Positions 25,502 to 33,548 are shown, counted from the stretch's first letter. The stretch: 64,000 nt of DNA from AP-15 sp963732095 (GCA_963732095.1 CAVSZA010000017.1:62001-126000); one strand, 5' to 3'. Numbers and translations are program-made. Notes: generated by a model not told the origin, from the sequence alone.

Positions 25502-26878
25502 ATGCGAGGTTTGAGAATCGGGATTGCCGGGCGGGGCTTTGCGGCGTTGTTGGCCTGCGTTCTCGCAAGTGGTGTCGTGCTCGCGCAGGTTACGACGCCA
25601 ATACCGGCTCCCGCGACGGCGCCCCCTGACGCAGGGGCCCCGCCACCCGGCGCGCCTACAGCGCCGCCGGCGGCGCCGCTGCTGAGCCGCGGCCAGCTCG
25701 AGCAGCTGGTGGCGCCGATCGCGCTCTATCCCGACCCCTTGCTCGCTCAGATCCTGATGGCCTCGACTTATCCGCTCGAAGTGGTCGAGGCCGCCCGCTG
25801 GGTCAAAACCCCCGCCAACCATGCGCTCGCCGGCGACGCACTGACCGGTGCGCTGCAAGCGCAGAGTTGGGATCCCAGCGTCAAGGCGCTCGTGCCGTTC
25901 GCGCGGGTTCTCGAAAATATGAGCACCCAGCTGCAATGGACCGAGCAGCTCGGCAACGCCTTTCTCGCGCAGCAGGCCGATGTGATGGCCGCGGTGCAAA
26001 GCCTGCGCCACGAAGCAATGGCCGCGGGCAACCTCAAGCAGACCCCGCAATGCCGATGCGTCATCCAAACCAGCGGTGAGAATATTTCGATTCTGCCCGC
26101 CGAGCCCCAAGTGGCCTGCGTACCGGTCTACAGCCCCGTCGTCTACGGGGCGTGGTCCTATCCGGCTTATCCGCCCTATTCCTTCCCGATCCCGGCCGGG
26201 TTCGCCTATGAGCCGGGGTTCTGGATCGGCTTTGGCCCGCCCATCGAACTCGCGGCTTTTGGTCCGTTATGGGGTTGGGGCTGGGTCGATTGGGGGCATC
26301 ACGACATCGCCGTCGATTCCGGCCGCTATGCGCTCGCTTCCGGCGGCCGCGCCTCGTTCTCGGGCAATGTATGGGTGCATGACCCCGCCCATCGCGGCGG
26401 CGTTGGCTATGCCGATGCTGCTACCCGGGGGCGCTTCGATGCAGCCCGGGCTTCTGCCGTGACGGCGGCGGCCCGTTCCGGCGCGGCCGGGAGCGGGGCC
26501 GCCCGCGGCGGAGCCGGGCGCTTCGGCGCGATGGCTTCGATCCATGGAGGTGCTGCTGCATCCCGCGGGGAAGCGGCGCTCCATGGCGCGCCCGCACCCC
26601 ATAGCCGAGCGGCGTTCCGTGCTGGCCCGGCCGCGTTCCATGGCGCGTTCCACGGTGGTCCGGCATTTCACGGCGGCGGGCCGCATGGCGGCGGAGCGCC
26701 ACATTTCGCGATGGGCGGCCCGCATGGCGGCGGTGGGATGGGGGGCGGCCCGCATGGTGGCGGCGGCCCGCATTTCGCGATGGGGGCTCCGCACGGCGGC
26801 GGCGCGCCACACGGCGGCGGCGGCCCGCATGGCGGCGGTGGCCCGCATGGCGGCGGGCCGGGTGGCCACCACGGCTGA
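25502..26878 (+). CDS. DUF3300 family exported protein with Gly/His-rich tail
   Basis: The protein has 458 residues; the ATG at 25502 follows GGAGGAGAG. The signal segment is RGFAALLACVLASGVVLAQV, then a Pro-rich linker. The DUF3300 domain follows at about residues 60-270 (LEQLVAPIALYPDPLLAQIL, AARWVKTPANHAL, SWDPSVKALVPFARVLENM, YSPVVYGAWSYPAYPPYSFP). The last roughly 80 residues are low complexity, repeating GGGPHGGG, HFAMGGPHGGG and similar. The many histidines could bind metal ions, but that is only a suggestion. DUF3300 has no established function and is an envelope protein by its signal. Confidence 0.88.
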   Translation: MRGLRIGIAGRGFAALLACVLASGVVLAQVTTPIPAPATAPPDAGAPPPGAPTAPPAAPLLSRGQLEQLVAPIALYPDPLLAQILMASTYPLEVVEAARWVKTPANHALAGDALTGALQAQSWDPSVKALVPFARVLENMSTQLQWTEQLGNAFLAQQADVMAAVQSLRHEAMAAGNLKQTPQCRCVIQTSGENISILPAEPQVACVPVYSPVVYGAWSYPAYPPYSFPIPAGFAYEPGFWIGFGPPIELAAFGPLWGWGWVDWGHHDIAVDSGRYALASGGRASFSGNVWVHDPAHRGGVGYADAATRGRFDAARASAVTAAARSGAAGSGAARGGAGRFGAMASIHGGAAASRGEAALHGAPAPHSRAAFRAGPAAFHGAFHGGPAFHGGGPHGGGAPHFAMGGPHGGGGMGGGPHGGGGPHFAMGAPHGGGAPHGGGGPHGGGGPHGGGPGGHHG

Positions 26879-26977
26879 GCTGTCGGCGGCAGCCGCGCGC
26901 TTTCCGCTGCACCGGCCCATTTTCACCCCGGGCGGCCGCAAACCTTGCGCCAAGCTATGGCTCCGACAATTCGGAGC

Positions 26978-27286
26978 TTAACGCACCGCCAGTTCGACAA
27001 AGGACAGCACTATTACAAACGCACCGATCCCGGTTAGCGCGGTTCGAAGAGAGCCCTTGAATTCGAGCTTTGCTGCCCCAGACCCGACTTTTACTTCGTG
27101 TTGTTCGTGCTCACCCGGCAGAGCCGGATAAAGCGAACCCAGAACTACCAGCAGTACGCCAACCGTCGTATGTCCAACCGGCATCAACGCAAAGAACGCG
27201 AAGAGTGCCATGAAAGGTCCAAACTGCTCCAAAAGGTGTGGCAGGACTGCGATACCTTTGGCTGAGAGGACTGCGATCTCGCCCAC
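26978..27286 (-). CDS. Small membrane protein of unknown function
   Basis: The protein has 102 residues, starting at GTG 27286 behind GAGGGAG. Hydrophobic stretches are FGPFMALFAFFALMPVGHTT, VGVLLVVLGSLYPAL and a C-terminal TALTGIGAFVIVLSFVELAV, with a charged loop (GEHEQHEVKVGSGAAKLEFK) between them. I do not recognise a family. It is isolated between the DUF3300 gene and a small exported protein, on the opposite strand to the former. Confidence 0.6.
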   Translation of the reverse strand: MGEIAVLSAKGIAVLPHLLEQFGPFMALFAFFALMPVGHTTVGVLLVVLGSLYPALPGEHEQHEVKVGSGAAKLEFKGSLRTALTGIGAFVIVLSFVELAVR

Positions 27287-27468
27287 TGTTCGGCTCCCTC
27301 AAATCCGTGAGGCCCTTCACGGCAACATTTCCGAGGCGGAGGCCATTCGCCCGTGCTCGCTAGAATCGCTTCGAAAGCGGCCGAGAACTGTGAGCTAGCC
27401 CACACTTAACCAAAAAAGTTTAGGGTCTGACTTGGTCGGGCTGGTCGAAGGCTCGCGCCCGAGTCGAA

Positions 27469-27756
27469 CTACCGGCGTTCGCTGGGCACGAACACGGTAC
27501 TCGGGCTGGTGACGAATGGGCTGCTCATACTCCCGGCCGACGGTGGTGCGGAAAACTCGAGTGTCGGGCCTCCGCGTTGCCCAAAAATGGTCCCTGCGGA
27601 TTGCCCGTTCGACATCCTATCGGCAAGGTCATCGGGGTCGGCCAAGCGGTTGCTCATAGTCGTGGGATTGGCCGGCTGCGTTGTAAACGCCGATGTGCCA
27701 TGCGTCCCCGACAGAAAGGCGACTACTCCGGCGATCGCAATCAGCGTCTTCCTCAT
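27469..27756 (-). CDS. Small exported protein of unknown function
   Basis: The protein has 95 residues; the ATG at 27756 is preceded by AGGAGGCTAGG, which fixes the start. The signal peptide is MRKTLIAIAGVVAFLSGTHG followed by TSAF. The mature part is short and polar (NRLADPDDLADRMSNGQSAG, GGPTLEFSAPPSAGSM) and unrecognised. It is probably periplasmic or secreted. Confidence 0.65.
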   Translation of the reverse strand: MRKTLIAIAGVVAFLSGTHGTSAFTTQPANPTTMSNRLADPDDLADRMSNGQSAGTIFGQRGGPTLEFSAPPSAGSMSSPFVTSPSTVFVPSERR

Positions 27757-27890
27757 CCTAGCCTCCTGCAAACCGAATGGTTGTAGGCCGACGGTGTGCC
27801 AGTTATCCCCGCTGACCCCGAGCTCGGCCGCATAACCGCCGGCGAAGGAAGCCGCAGCCGGGGCTTCCGCAGCAGAAGTGAGAGCCGTTG

Positions 27891-28196
27891 CTAGGCGCCC
27901 GGCAGCCATTTCTCCCTGGATCGCAGGAGCGGCGCCACTTCGACCGCAAATTCGTTGTCGACCGAATATTCGTAGCAGCGGATGCGGTCGGCCTGCGGAT
28001 AGGCCGCGGCAATCGCCGCGAGCGCCTATTGCAACCGGCTGTTCCACACTCCGCGCCACGCCCGGCTCAACCGCCCGCGCGAGGCCTCGTTGGTCTCGGG
28101 CATGCGGTCGATATAGGCGGTGATCTCGATGCCGACCGGCCCGTCACCACGCGTCTCGTCGCGGGTAATCTCGACCCGAAAAGTCTGGTACGCCAT
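27891..28196 (-). pseudogene. Short conserved-looking gene broken by an amber codon
   Basis: From the ATG at 28196 the frame reads MAYQTFRVEITRDETRGDGP, continues to WRGVWNSRLQ, then meets TAG (28026-28028). It continues in the same frame for 44 more codons (ALAAIAAAYPQADRIRCYEY, FAVEVAPLLRSREKWLPGA) to the stop at 27891. One base change (for example CAG to TAG) explains it. The intact protein would have about 101 residues. I do not recognise the family. Confidence 0.6.
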
Positions 28197-28282
28197 CGCC
28201 CCAGTTTATGCCTTCTCGGCTCCGCTGCGGTAGATGTTGAGCGACGACAATACTGCCATATTCGACCCATCCTCGCCCTCCG

Positions 28283-28661
28283 TCACGGCGCGCGTACCTT
28301 CACCTCGCTTAAGGCATTCGCCACCGCTGCGAAGCGCTGGTCGAAGCTGACGAAGGCTTCACCGCCCTCGGCTTTGGCCAGATGCAATGCATCGGCGAAA
28401 TCCAGCCCGGCCCGCATCCACTCAACGCCTTAGCAGCCAAGGCGGGGTCCTCGAATGTGACGCGCGGAAGTCCCGCGAAGGCGGTCAGAGCAGCAATGAT
28501 TTTATCGCGGCTAAACCGATAACCGCGTCGCAGCACCCACTCGGTCTCGAGCAGAACGGTCGTGCAAACGTACACATCCTCGCGCCCTGGATCAGCGTAT
28601 TCGCTCTCGCGAACTGCTCCGGATGATCGGCGGCCAGATAGCGGACGATAATATTAGTAGC
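28283..28661 (-). pseudogene. VapC-type PIN-domain toxin gene, frameshifted and 5'-truncated
   Basis: Three frames together spell a PIN toxin: TNIIVRYLAADHPEQFARAN then TLIQGAR in one frame; VCTTVLLETEWVLRRGYRFS and ALTAFAGLPRVTFEDPAL in a second; and AGLDFADALHLAKAEGGEAF then VSFDQRFAAVANALSEVKVR in a third. The acidic residues expected in PIN active sites (TEWVL, DFADALH, FDQRF) are visible. The first residues, including the leading DTN aspartate, are lost exactly where the REP repeat of the RAYT element begins (28662). No antitoxin gene lies beside it. Confidence 0.82.
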
Positions 28662-28692
28662 GGTAGGATGGGTTGAGCGCGGCGAAACCCAT
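28662..28692 (+). repeat. REP-like repeat, left flank of the RAYT gene
   Basis: TAGGATGGGTTGAGCGC then GGCGAAACCC. It is inverted relative to 29251-29278 and related to 829-859. Confidence 0.82.
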
Positions 28693-28715
28693 CGGATCGG
28701 CCGGCTCGGCGCAGG

Positions 28716-29249
28716 ATGGCAAACTATCGGCGAAATATGCTGCCGGGAGGCAGTTATTTCTTTACGGTTAATCTGGCCGATCGCCGGCGTGCGTTGTTGA
28801 CCGACCACATTGACTTATTGCGGGCGGCATTCCGCCAGGTGCGCGCACGTCATCCCTTTACGATCGAAGCCGCTGTGGTGTTGCCGGATCACCTCCACGC
28901 GATCTGGACCCTGCCCGATGGCGATGCCGATTTCGCCACGCGCTGGCGCCTGATCAAGAGCGGCTTTTCACGTGCTTCGCCTTCGGGTGAACCGATCTCC
29001 GCCAGCCGTGCCGCCAAAGCCGAGCGCGGGATCTGGCAGCGGCGATATTGGGAGCATACGCTGCGCGACGAGGACGATTTTTCGCGGCACCTCGATTACA
29101 TTCACTTCAACCCGGTAAAACACGGCCACGCCGTCCGCGTCCGGGACTGGCCATTTTCCTCGTTTCGCTGCTGGGTGCGCCTCGACGCCTATCCGCTGGA
29201 TTGGGCCGGGGATCCCGGCGATCCAGCGCGCTCATTCGGCGAAAGGTGA
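28716..29249 (+). CDS. REP-associated tyrosine transposase (RAYT, Y1/TnpA-REP family)
   Basis: The protein has 177 residues. The family signature is clear: MANYRRNMLPGGSYFFTVNL, the HUH motif in VVLPDHLHAIWTLPDGDAD, RGIWQRRYWEHTLRDEDDFS and the catalytic-Tyr region HLDYIHFNPVKHGHA. Family knowledge: single-strand DNA transposases that mobilise REP/BIME palindromes. The gene is full length, carries its motif residues and sits between inverted REP sequences whose relatives occur at 829-910, so it is probably the enzyme for those elements. Confidence 0.95.
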   Translation: MANYRRNMLPGGSYFFTVNLADRRRALLTDHIDLLRAAFRQVRARHPFTIEAAVVLPDHLHAIWTLPDGDADFATRWRLIKSGFSRASPSGEPISASRAAKAERGIWQRRYWEHTLRDEDDFSRHLDYIHFNPVKHGHAVRVRDWPFSSFRCWVRLDAYPLDWAGDPGDPARSFGER

Positions 29250-29250
29250 C

Positions 29251-29278
29251 GGGTTTCGCGCCGCTCAACCCATCCTAC
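29251..29278 (-). repeat. REP-like repeat, right flank of the RAYT gene
   Basis: GGGTTTCGCGCCGCTCAACC then CATCCTA, the inverted counterpart of 28662-28692. It begins 2 bp after the RAYT stop codon. Confidence 0.82.
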
Positions 29279-29589
29279 TTGTTTGCTGTCACCGTAATCG
29301 GCGGCGATCGACCAGGCATCTTTGCTGGTATCGAGCCCCGCAGCTACCCGGATCGCGACGGCTCACTCAACCGTTGAATTGGTGCGATCGTAACCAAATC
29401 AGACGCCGAGGCCTGGCAAGGCACGCGCCGCATCAAGCCGGTGCGTAACAGCGGTCGGCCAGCGCGGCGTTCGATTGCCGACGACCGCCTTGCCAGAGCC
29501 TGTCCTCGGGCCGGCCGAAGGCCGGACCCGTGGGCCAACCATGCCTCGCGAAGCCGCGACCGCCAGGGACGGGCTCAGCGCGGTCCGTA
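29279..29589. other. Intergenic region with a recurring motif copy
   Basis: No gene is supported. CTGTCACCGTAATCGG lies at 29285-29300, directly after the RAYT unit's right REP. Confidence 0.45.
29284..29299 (+). repeat. Recurring motif CTGTCACCGTAA
   Basis: GCTGTCACCGTAATCG, an exact match to the 12-base core. Confidence 0.5.
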
Positions 29590-29871
29590 TCAATAATGCG
29601 CGTAGTGGCGCCGCGCGTAGTGGCGCCACGGCCGCCCGTAATAGCCGTAGCCGTAGTAATAGGGGTAGTAGGGCGGTCCCGAGAGCGCCACGAACGGCGC
29701 GGTGACGATCGTCGCGGCGGTGCTGACGGCGGCGCCGGCTATGCAGAACGGCCAAGCCAGCGGAAAGGGCGAGCAGGGGGGATAGTAGTATTGCGCCTTG
29801 GCGGTCGCGAGCGGCACAGCGGCGAGCCCGGCGGCGAAGGCGGCCGAAACCGCGATTTGGCGGATGCGCAT
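29590..29871 (-). CDS. Small exported Tyr/Pro-rich protein
   Basis: The protein has 93 residues from the ATG at 29871 (GGGAGAAA upstream). The signal peptide is MRIRQIAVSAAFAAGLAAVP followed by LATAKAQ. The mature part is aromatic: YYYPPCSPFPLAWPFC, a hydrophobic stretch IAGAAVSTAATIVTAPFVAL, then PPYYPYYYGYGYYGRPWRHY. Such short Tyr/Gly/Pro-rich exported proteins are frequent in rhizobia; no function is known. The two Cys could form a disulfide. Confidence 0.68.
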   Translation of the reverse strand: MRIRQIAVSAAFAAGLAAVPLATAKAQYYYPPCSPFPLAWPFCIAGAAVSTAATIVTAPFVALSGPPYYPYYYGYGYYGRPWRHYARRHYAHY

Positions 29872-30420
29872 GGGTTTCTCCCGGTGGGACGGGCCGATCA
29901 CGATAACCAGCGACAAGACAAACGTGCGCGACGCAATCCCATTCCTGAGAAACGCCGACATTGCGTCTCCGCCATGGCATGACGGCGACAACAGATCATC
30001 TGAGCAACGACGCCACGTCGAGCGTCAAATTTATGACAGCCTCCCAGCCCGCCATGGCGAATGATCCCCGCCTCTCACGCCCGCCGTTCACCAACAGCGT
30101 GCCGCCGCGGGACAATCGCGTATCGCCCGACCCCGCCGCAAGCACGCGGCGGCCAACCTCGCGAGGTACGCTGCTCGGCGTTTCGCTGGACCACAGCTGA
30201 ATTTCGGACACCGAAATGACCCGCGCGTGCTATCCGCCTCCGGCGATAGTCAGCCGAGCGAATAGCGGTGACGGAGCCGCAACCGCGGACGACGCGGCGG
30301 TCCACGCCTTTGTCGCTCGCCGGCAGCAATCCGCTGCCTCAGAGGGTGCGAATTACGGCCGGTTTCAGCCTTCGCACATAAGCCGCCTCCTTTATGAAAC
30401 GTCCGATCCCCGGCACAGAT
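29872..30420. other. Gene-poor region
   Basis: No supported gene. A frame opening at 30216 runs into the Phd remnant downstream, but its first 70 codons show no family features and it enters through a REP-like palindrome. Confidence 0.45.
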
Positions 30421-30442
30421 GGCGGATTGCATCCGCCCTACG
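30421..30442. repeat. Short palindromic repeat (REP-like)
   Basis: GGCGGATTGCATCCGCC then CTACG. It has the same style of stem and the same CCGCCCTACG ending as the repeat at 985-1016, and it marks the truncated 5' end of the Phd-type gene that follows. Confidence 0.55.
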
Positions 30443-30443
30443 C

Positions 30444-30641
30444 TTGCTGCGCGAAACCGAAGGCCAGGAGATCGTCATTACCCGCAACGGCAAACCAGCC
30501 GGTGTGCTGATCGGTTTTGGATCCGAGGAAGACTGGTTTGATTATCGGCTCGAAAACGACCCGCGCTTCCTGCGCCGCATCGAGCGTGCGCGGAACAGCC
30601 TACGGGAGGGCCGCGGTTTCAGGATCGGGGATGTCGAGTGA
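30444..30641 (+). pseudogene. Phd/YefM-type antitoxin, 5'-truncated
   Basis: The frame encodes LLRETEGQEIVITRNGKPAG, VLIGFGSEEDWFDYRLEND and RFLRRIERARNSLREGRGFR, the C-terminal two thirds of a Phd/YefM antitoxin. The usual N-terminal DNA-binding start is missing; the sequence upstream switches to the REP-like palindrome at 30421-30442. No toxin gene follows: the region runs into the two-copy recurring motif at 30669-30711. It is probably non-functional. Confidence 0.75.
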
Positions 30642-30668
30642 GAACCTCGGAACCGCGGAATTCAGTAA

Positions 30669-30711
30669 GCTGTCACCGTCATGCATCACGCAAACTGTCA
30701 CCGTAACTCCC
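30669..30711 (+). repeat. Two direct copies of the recurring motif CTGTCACCGT
   Basis: GCTGTCACCGTCATGC at 30669-30684 and AAACTGTCACCGTAACTCCC at 30692-30711 repeat in the same orientation about 24 bp apart. The right copy abuts the truncated end of the ThDP-enzyme fragment. Direct repeats near a breakpoint resemble the multi-copy ends of some insertion sequences (inference). Confidence 0.6.
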
Positions 30712-30785
30712 ACAATGCCATAGATGCGTTTTATGCCGGCCGCGGCGAGGATCTCCGCAAATTGATCGGCCACGGTCTTTATCAT
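30712..30785 (-). pseudogene. ThDP-dependent enzyme (PoxB-like), N-terminal stub
   Basis: The ATG at 30785 with AAGGAGAG upstream reads MIKTVADQFAEILAAAGIKR then IYGIVG, the conserved start of pyruvate-oxidase/acetolactate-synthase-type enzymes. The expected DSLNG is missing: at about 30711 the sequence turns into the recurring motif. Roughly 550 residues are absent. It is a truncated remnant. Confidence 0.82.
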
Positions 30786-31165
30786 GCACCGCTCTCCTTA
30801 TCTCTGTTGCCCGTTTTGAGCAGGCGGTCGCGGTTCTTGGTGAAGCTGGTGGCATCCCACACCGGATCGTCCATGCCGAGCACGACGAATCAGCGGAACA
30901 GCAGGTCGAAGTCGATGCGTTGGACCAACTGCCGTTCCGAGCGGATGGTGTAGAAGGCTTGCAGCAGCAGTGCCCGCAGCAGCCGCTCGGGCGGGATCGA
31001 TTCCCGCCCGAGCGGCGAGTAGAGCGCGTCGAACTCCGTCGACATCGCCACCAGCGTCGCGTTCACGATCTGCCGGATCACCCGCAGCGGGTGATTGGCC
31101 GGAACCCGATTCTCGAGGTCCACGTAGCTGAACAGCTTGCCACTGACTGCGTCGCTCCCGCGCAC
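30782..31165 (-). pseudogene. IS5-type transposase, N-terminal remnant with nonsense codon
   Basis: The frame reads LFSYVDLENRVPANHPLRVI, RESIPPERLLRALLLQAFYT and QRIDFDLLFR, then TGA (30890-30892) where relatives have Trp. It continues in frame with FVVLGMDDPVWDATSFTKNR then DRLL before ending at 30782. The catalytic DDE part is missing. It abuts the ThDP-enzyme stub, whose start codon overlaps its last codons. Confidence 0.82.
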
Positions 31166-31323
31166 CCGAAACCCCCAACTTGCTGAAAGGCAGACAGGGA
31201 ATCGTAAGTCAGACCGCGCCGCCAGAGCCGATTTTCAGCAGCCTGTTAGTACGGACGATGCGGGCGGGGTAACGGGACGGACCTCGTGAAGGCGGAGAAG
31301 CGATGAGGCGGCTTGCACGAGCT

Positions 31324-31885
31324 TTATCCGACCGCTGAAGGCAAACCATCACCGCCGCGGCGCATGATCTCGTTCGCTTCCGGAGTGTACTCCGCCTTCG
31401 GTTCGTTTCCGGCAACGATGAACAGAAGCAGGTGCTCGGTATCCGGTTCCCCTTCCGTCACGTTCACGAAGCGCCGAGCTGCGCCGGGCGGAAACGAAAC
31501 CACGTCGCAAGGTCCGACGTCCACGAATTTGTAATCCGCCCCCTCGTTCCAGGCACAACGCCACCGGCCGGTGATCGGCATGAACGTCTCGTTTGTGTCG
31601 TGATTGTGCATTAGCGGACCTCGGCCGGGCTTGCATCTGGCGAAACCGAGATTGAAGCCCTCGGAAACCGGAATCGCCGAGAGTTCGAGCGGCCGCCGAT
31701 CCCACCGGCGAGACGGCGGCCCCTCCTTCGTGAGGGGGGTGGAAACCGATCACGTTGATTAGTTCACGCTCGCATTCCGGAAGGTCGCTATCGGGTAGCC
31801 CGGTCTTCGATCCTTTCAGATCTCTGAAGAACGCGACCCGTTTCATCATCTCATCGCGGGTCCAGTTGCGTATCGCTGGCATCAT
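31324..31885 (-). pseudogene. Cupin-domain protein with a one-base frameshift
   Basis: The start at 31885 follows GGAGATGCAGCC: MMPAIRNWTRDEMMKRVAFF, ECERELINVIGFHPP, AAVSPVGSAAART. The correct frame then shifts around 31680-31700 to AIPVSEGFNLGFARCKPGRG then PLMHNHDTNETFMPITGRWR and FPPGAARRFVNVTEGEPDTE. H-N-H and the downstream residues give a cupin metal site. Start-to-stop length is 3n+1, consistent with a single inserted base. The restored protein would have about 186 residues. It could be a sequencing error. Confidence 0.8.
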
Positions 31886-32574
31886 GGCTGCATCTCCTTG
31901 ATCGATCGGGCACGGATTAATGGGCCGACTTCCGGCTCGGCCTATGCCTCGGAATCGGCGGCGGTCAGGCGGGGAGGATTGCAGGGTCTTGCGTCTTTGA
32001 TCCCGCACTCTGAAAGCTGACCATCGTTTGATCCTTGGTTCGGCGCTGAGTTGTTTGTCGTCGCTGTTGCAGCGGAGCAGTCCAGCCTCGCCTCCGCCAC
32101 GGCCTGGAAGATAATCGCGGGCCTGCTGTGGCGCTATTAAGCCGAAGTTATGTGCATCATAGATCCCATGGCTTTTCGTGGTGGTGATTGCTGTCGTGAT
32201 CTCCAACTGCTGGCATTTCTGCTGGAGCGCTTCCGCGCGAGGTCGGAACCGGTTCGCCGAAAGAAAGCGTGCAAATTCAGAAGGCTAGGGTCCGTTGAGA
32301 CTAAGGTGCCTCCGCCCCTTCTCTTTCTTCCGTCATCCCGGGCGGTAGCGACCCTGGACTTGATCCAGGAAAGCGGGGACCTGGGGTCCAGGTGACTGGA
32401 ACGCGTAGCGGGATTCGCGAACCGCAGCGTCTCGCCCAGTCTCCTCGGCCCGGGTCTCCACTTCGCTTCGTTTCGCCCGGGATGACGGAGAAAAGGAGGG
32501 GAGTCTCATATCTTAGCAGACCCTGGAGCGCCGCTTCGATTCAATCGGAGCGAGAAGTGTTCTGGCGTCTCCGC
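31886..32574. other. Intergenic region, no supported gene
   Basis: Nearly 700 bp without a convincing gene. It carries the inverted repeat at 32331-32488. Confidence 0.5.
32331..32488. repeat. Dispersed imperfect palindrome (CGTCATCCCGGG type)
   Basis: CCGTCATCCCGGGC at the left is matched by GCCCGGGATGACGG at the right, with internal GGACTTGATCCAGG and GACCTGGGGTCC palindromes. The same class of element occurs at 43904-43986 and 53659-53739 (all end GGGA(A)TGACG). Confidence 0.7.
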
Positions 32575-33501
32575 TCAATCCTTCGTGCGCAGCAGGGCGG
32601 CTACTCTCTTCCTCAGCCACTTATGCCCCTCGTCGGCTTGGCTTCGCGGGTGCCAATACATTGCGTAGTCGGGCCCAGGCAGCGGCAGAGGCAGGTCGTA
32701 GATCGCGATCGGCAGGCCCTTGGCAAGATAGGTGGCAAGGCGTGTCGGCATGGTGCTGATCAAGTCGGTCCTGGCGACCACATCAGCGACGGCGAGGTAG
32801 CTCGGTTCCCACACGGCGATCTTGCGCACCAGACCCTTCGCGGCGAGCGCCGTGTCGATCGTCGCGGCGTACAACGCACCGGTCCCGGAGAAGAGCTGCG
32901 CATGCTGCAGCTCCATGTAACGGTCGAGCGACAGACCGCAGTCGCGGAGAAGTGGGTGATCGTGTCGAGCCACGCAGACCAGCCTCTCGCGGAACGCCGC
33001 GCTTTTAATCAGTGTCCCGGGAACCTCGGGGAAATAGCCAACCGCAAGATCAAGCCCCCCGTTAGCCATCATGTCCTCGATGTCCCTGAAGTCTGGTCCT
33101 TTGAACAGGATCTGGACGTTCGGGGCGTCGGTGGCCAATGCGGCCATCAAGGGCGGGACGAGGATGAGCTCCACGAAGTCATTGCCATGGAGGGTGAACG
33201 TCCGCTGGCTGGTTTCCGGCGCAAACTCCATCGGCAGGGAGACCATCTCTCCAATGACAGCCATTACGTGGTCAAGCTGCTCGAGAAGTTGTTTGGCCCG
33301 TGGAGTCAGCACCAAGCCCTTGGCCCCGCGTACCAGGAGCTGATCGCGGAACAGCGTCCGCGAGCGTGCAAGCGACGCACTCATGGCGGGCTGACTAATG
33401 CCGAGCTTCTCGGCCGACCGCGTGACGTGCCGCTCGACGAGCAGAACTCGCAAAGGCGCCAGGAGATTGAGGTCGACGGTTCGGAAGTCTATGGCGCCCA
33501 T
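32575..33501 (-). CDS. LysR-family transcriptional regulator (NodD/NahR-like)
   Basis: The protein has 308 residues. The helix-turn-helix is near the N-terminus (DLNLLAPLRVLLVERHVTRS then AEKLGISQPAMSASLARSRT), followed by an effector domain starting RTFTLHGNDFVELILVPPLM, with GGLDLAVGYFPEVPG and LISTMPTRLATYLAKGLPIA. The DLNLL start and the overall pattern match the NodD/NahR branch, which usually senses aromatic compounds. The gene stands alone among remnants; its target, normally divergent, may have been lost. The recurring motif begins only 6 bp upstream of the start codon, so its native promoter may be replaced. Confidence 0.88.
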   Translation of the reverse strand: MGAIDFRTVDLNLLAPLRVLLVERHVTRSAEKLGISQPAMSASLARSRTLFRDQLLVRGAKGLVLTPRAKQLLEQLDHVMAVIGEMVSLPMEFAPETSQRTFTLHGNDFVELILVPPLMAALATDAPNVQILFKGPDFRDIEDMMANGGLDLAVGYFPEVPGTLIKSAAFRERLVCVARHDHPLLRDCGLSLDRYMELQHAQLFSGTGALYAATIDTALAAKGLVRKIAVWEPSYLAVADVVARTDLISTMPTRLATYLAKGLPIAIYDLPLPLPGPDYAMYWHPRSQADEGHKWLRKRVAALLRTKD

Positions 33502-33506
33502 GATTA

Positions 33507-33526
33507 GGATTACGGTGACAGTTTAC
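33507..33526 (-). repeat. Recurring motif CTGTCACCGTAA, inverted copy
   Basis: On the minus strand it reads AAACTGTCACCGTAATCC. It lies between the LysR start and the truncated PIN gene. Confidence 0.5.
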
Positions 33527-33548
33527 AAGATAGCATAGATCAGCTGGC

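Larger units (their letters stand above)
28662..29278 (+). mobile_element. REP-flanked RAYT unit (REPtron-like)
   Basis: A RAYT transposase gene is bounded on both sides by inverted REP-like sequences, the normal configuration for REP-associated tyrosine transposases. The left boundary coincides with the truncated end of a vapC gene, so the unit appears to have landed in, or deleted into, a toxin gene. Confidence 0.75.

Noticed and set aside
30216..30443. N-terminal extension of the Phd-type frame
   Set aside because: The first 70 or so codons show no antitoxin features and run through a REP-like palindrome, so it is a chance in-frame join.
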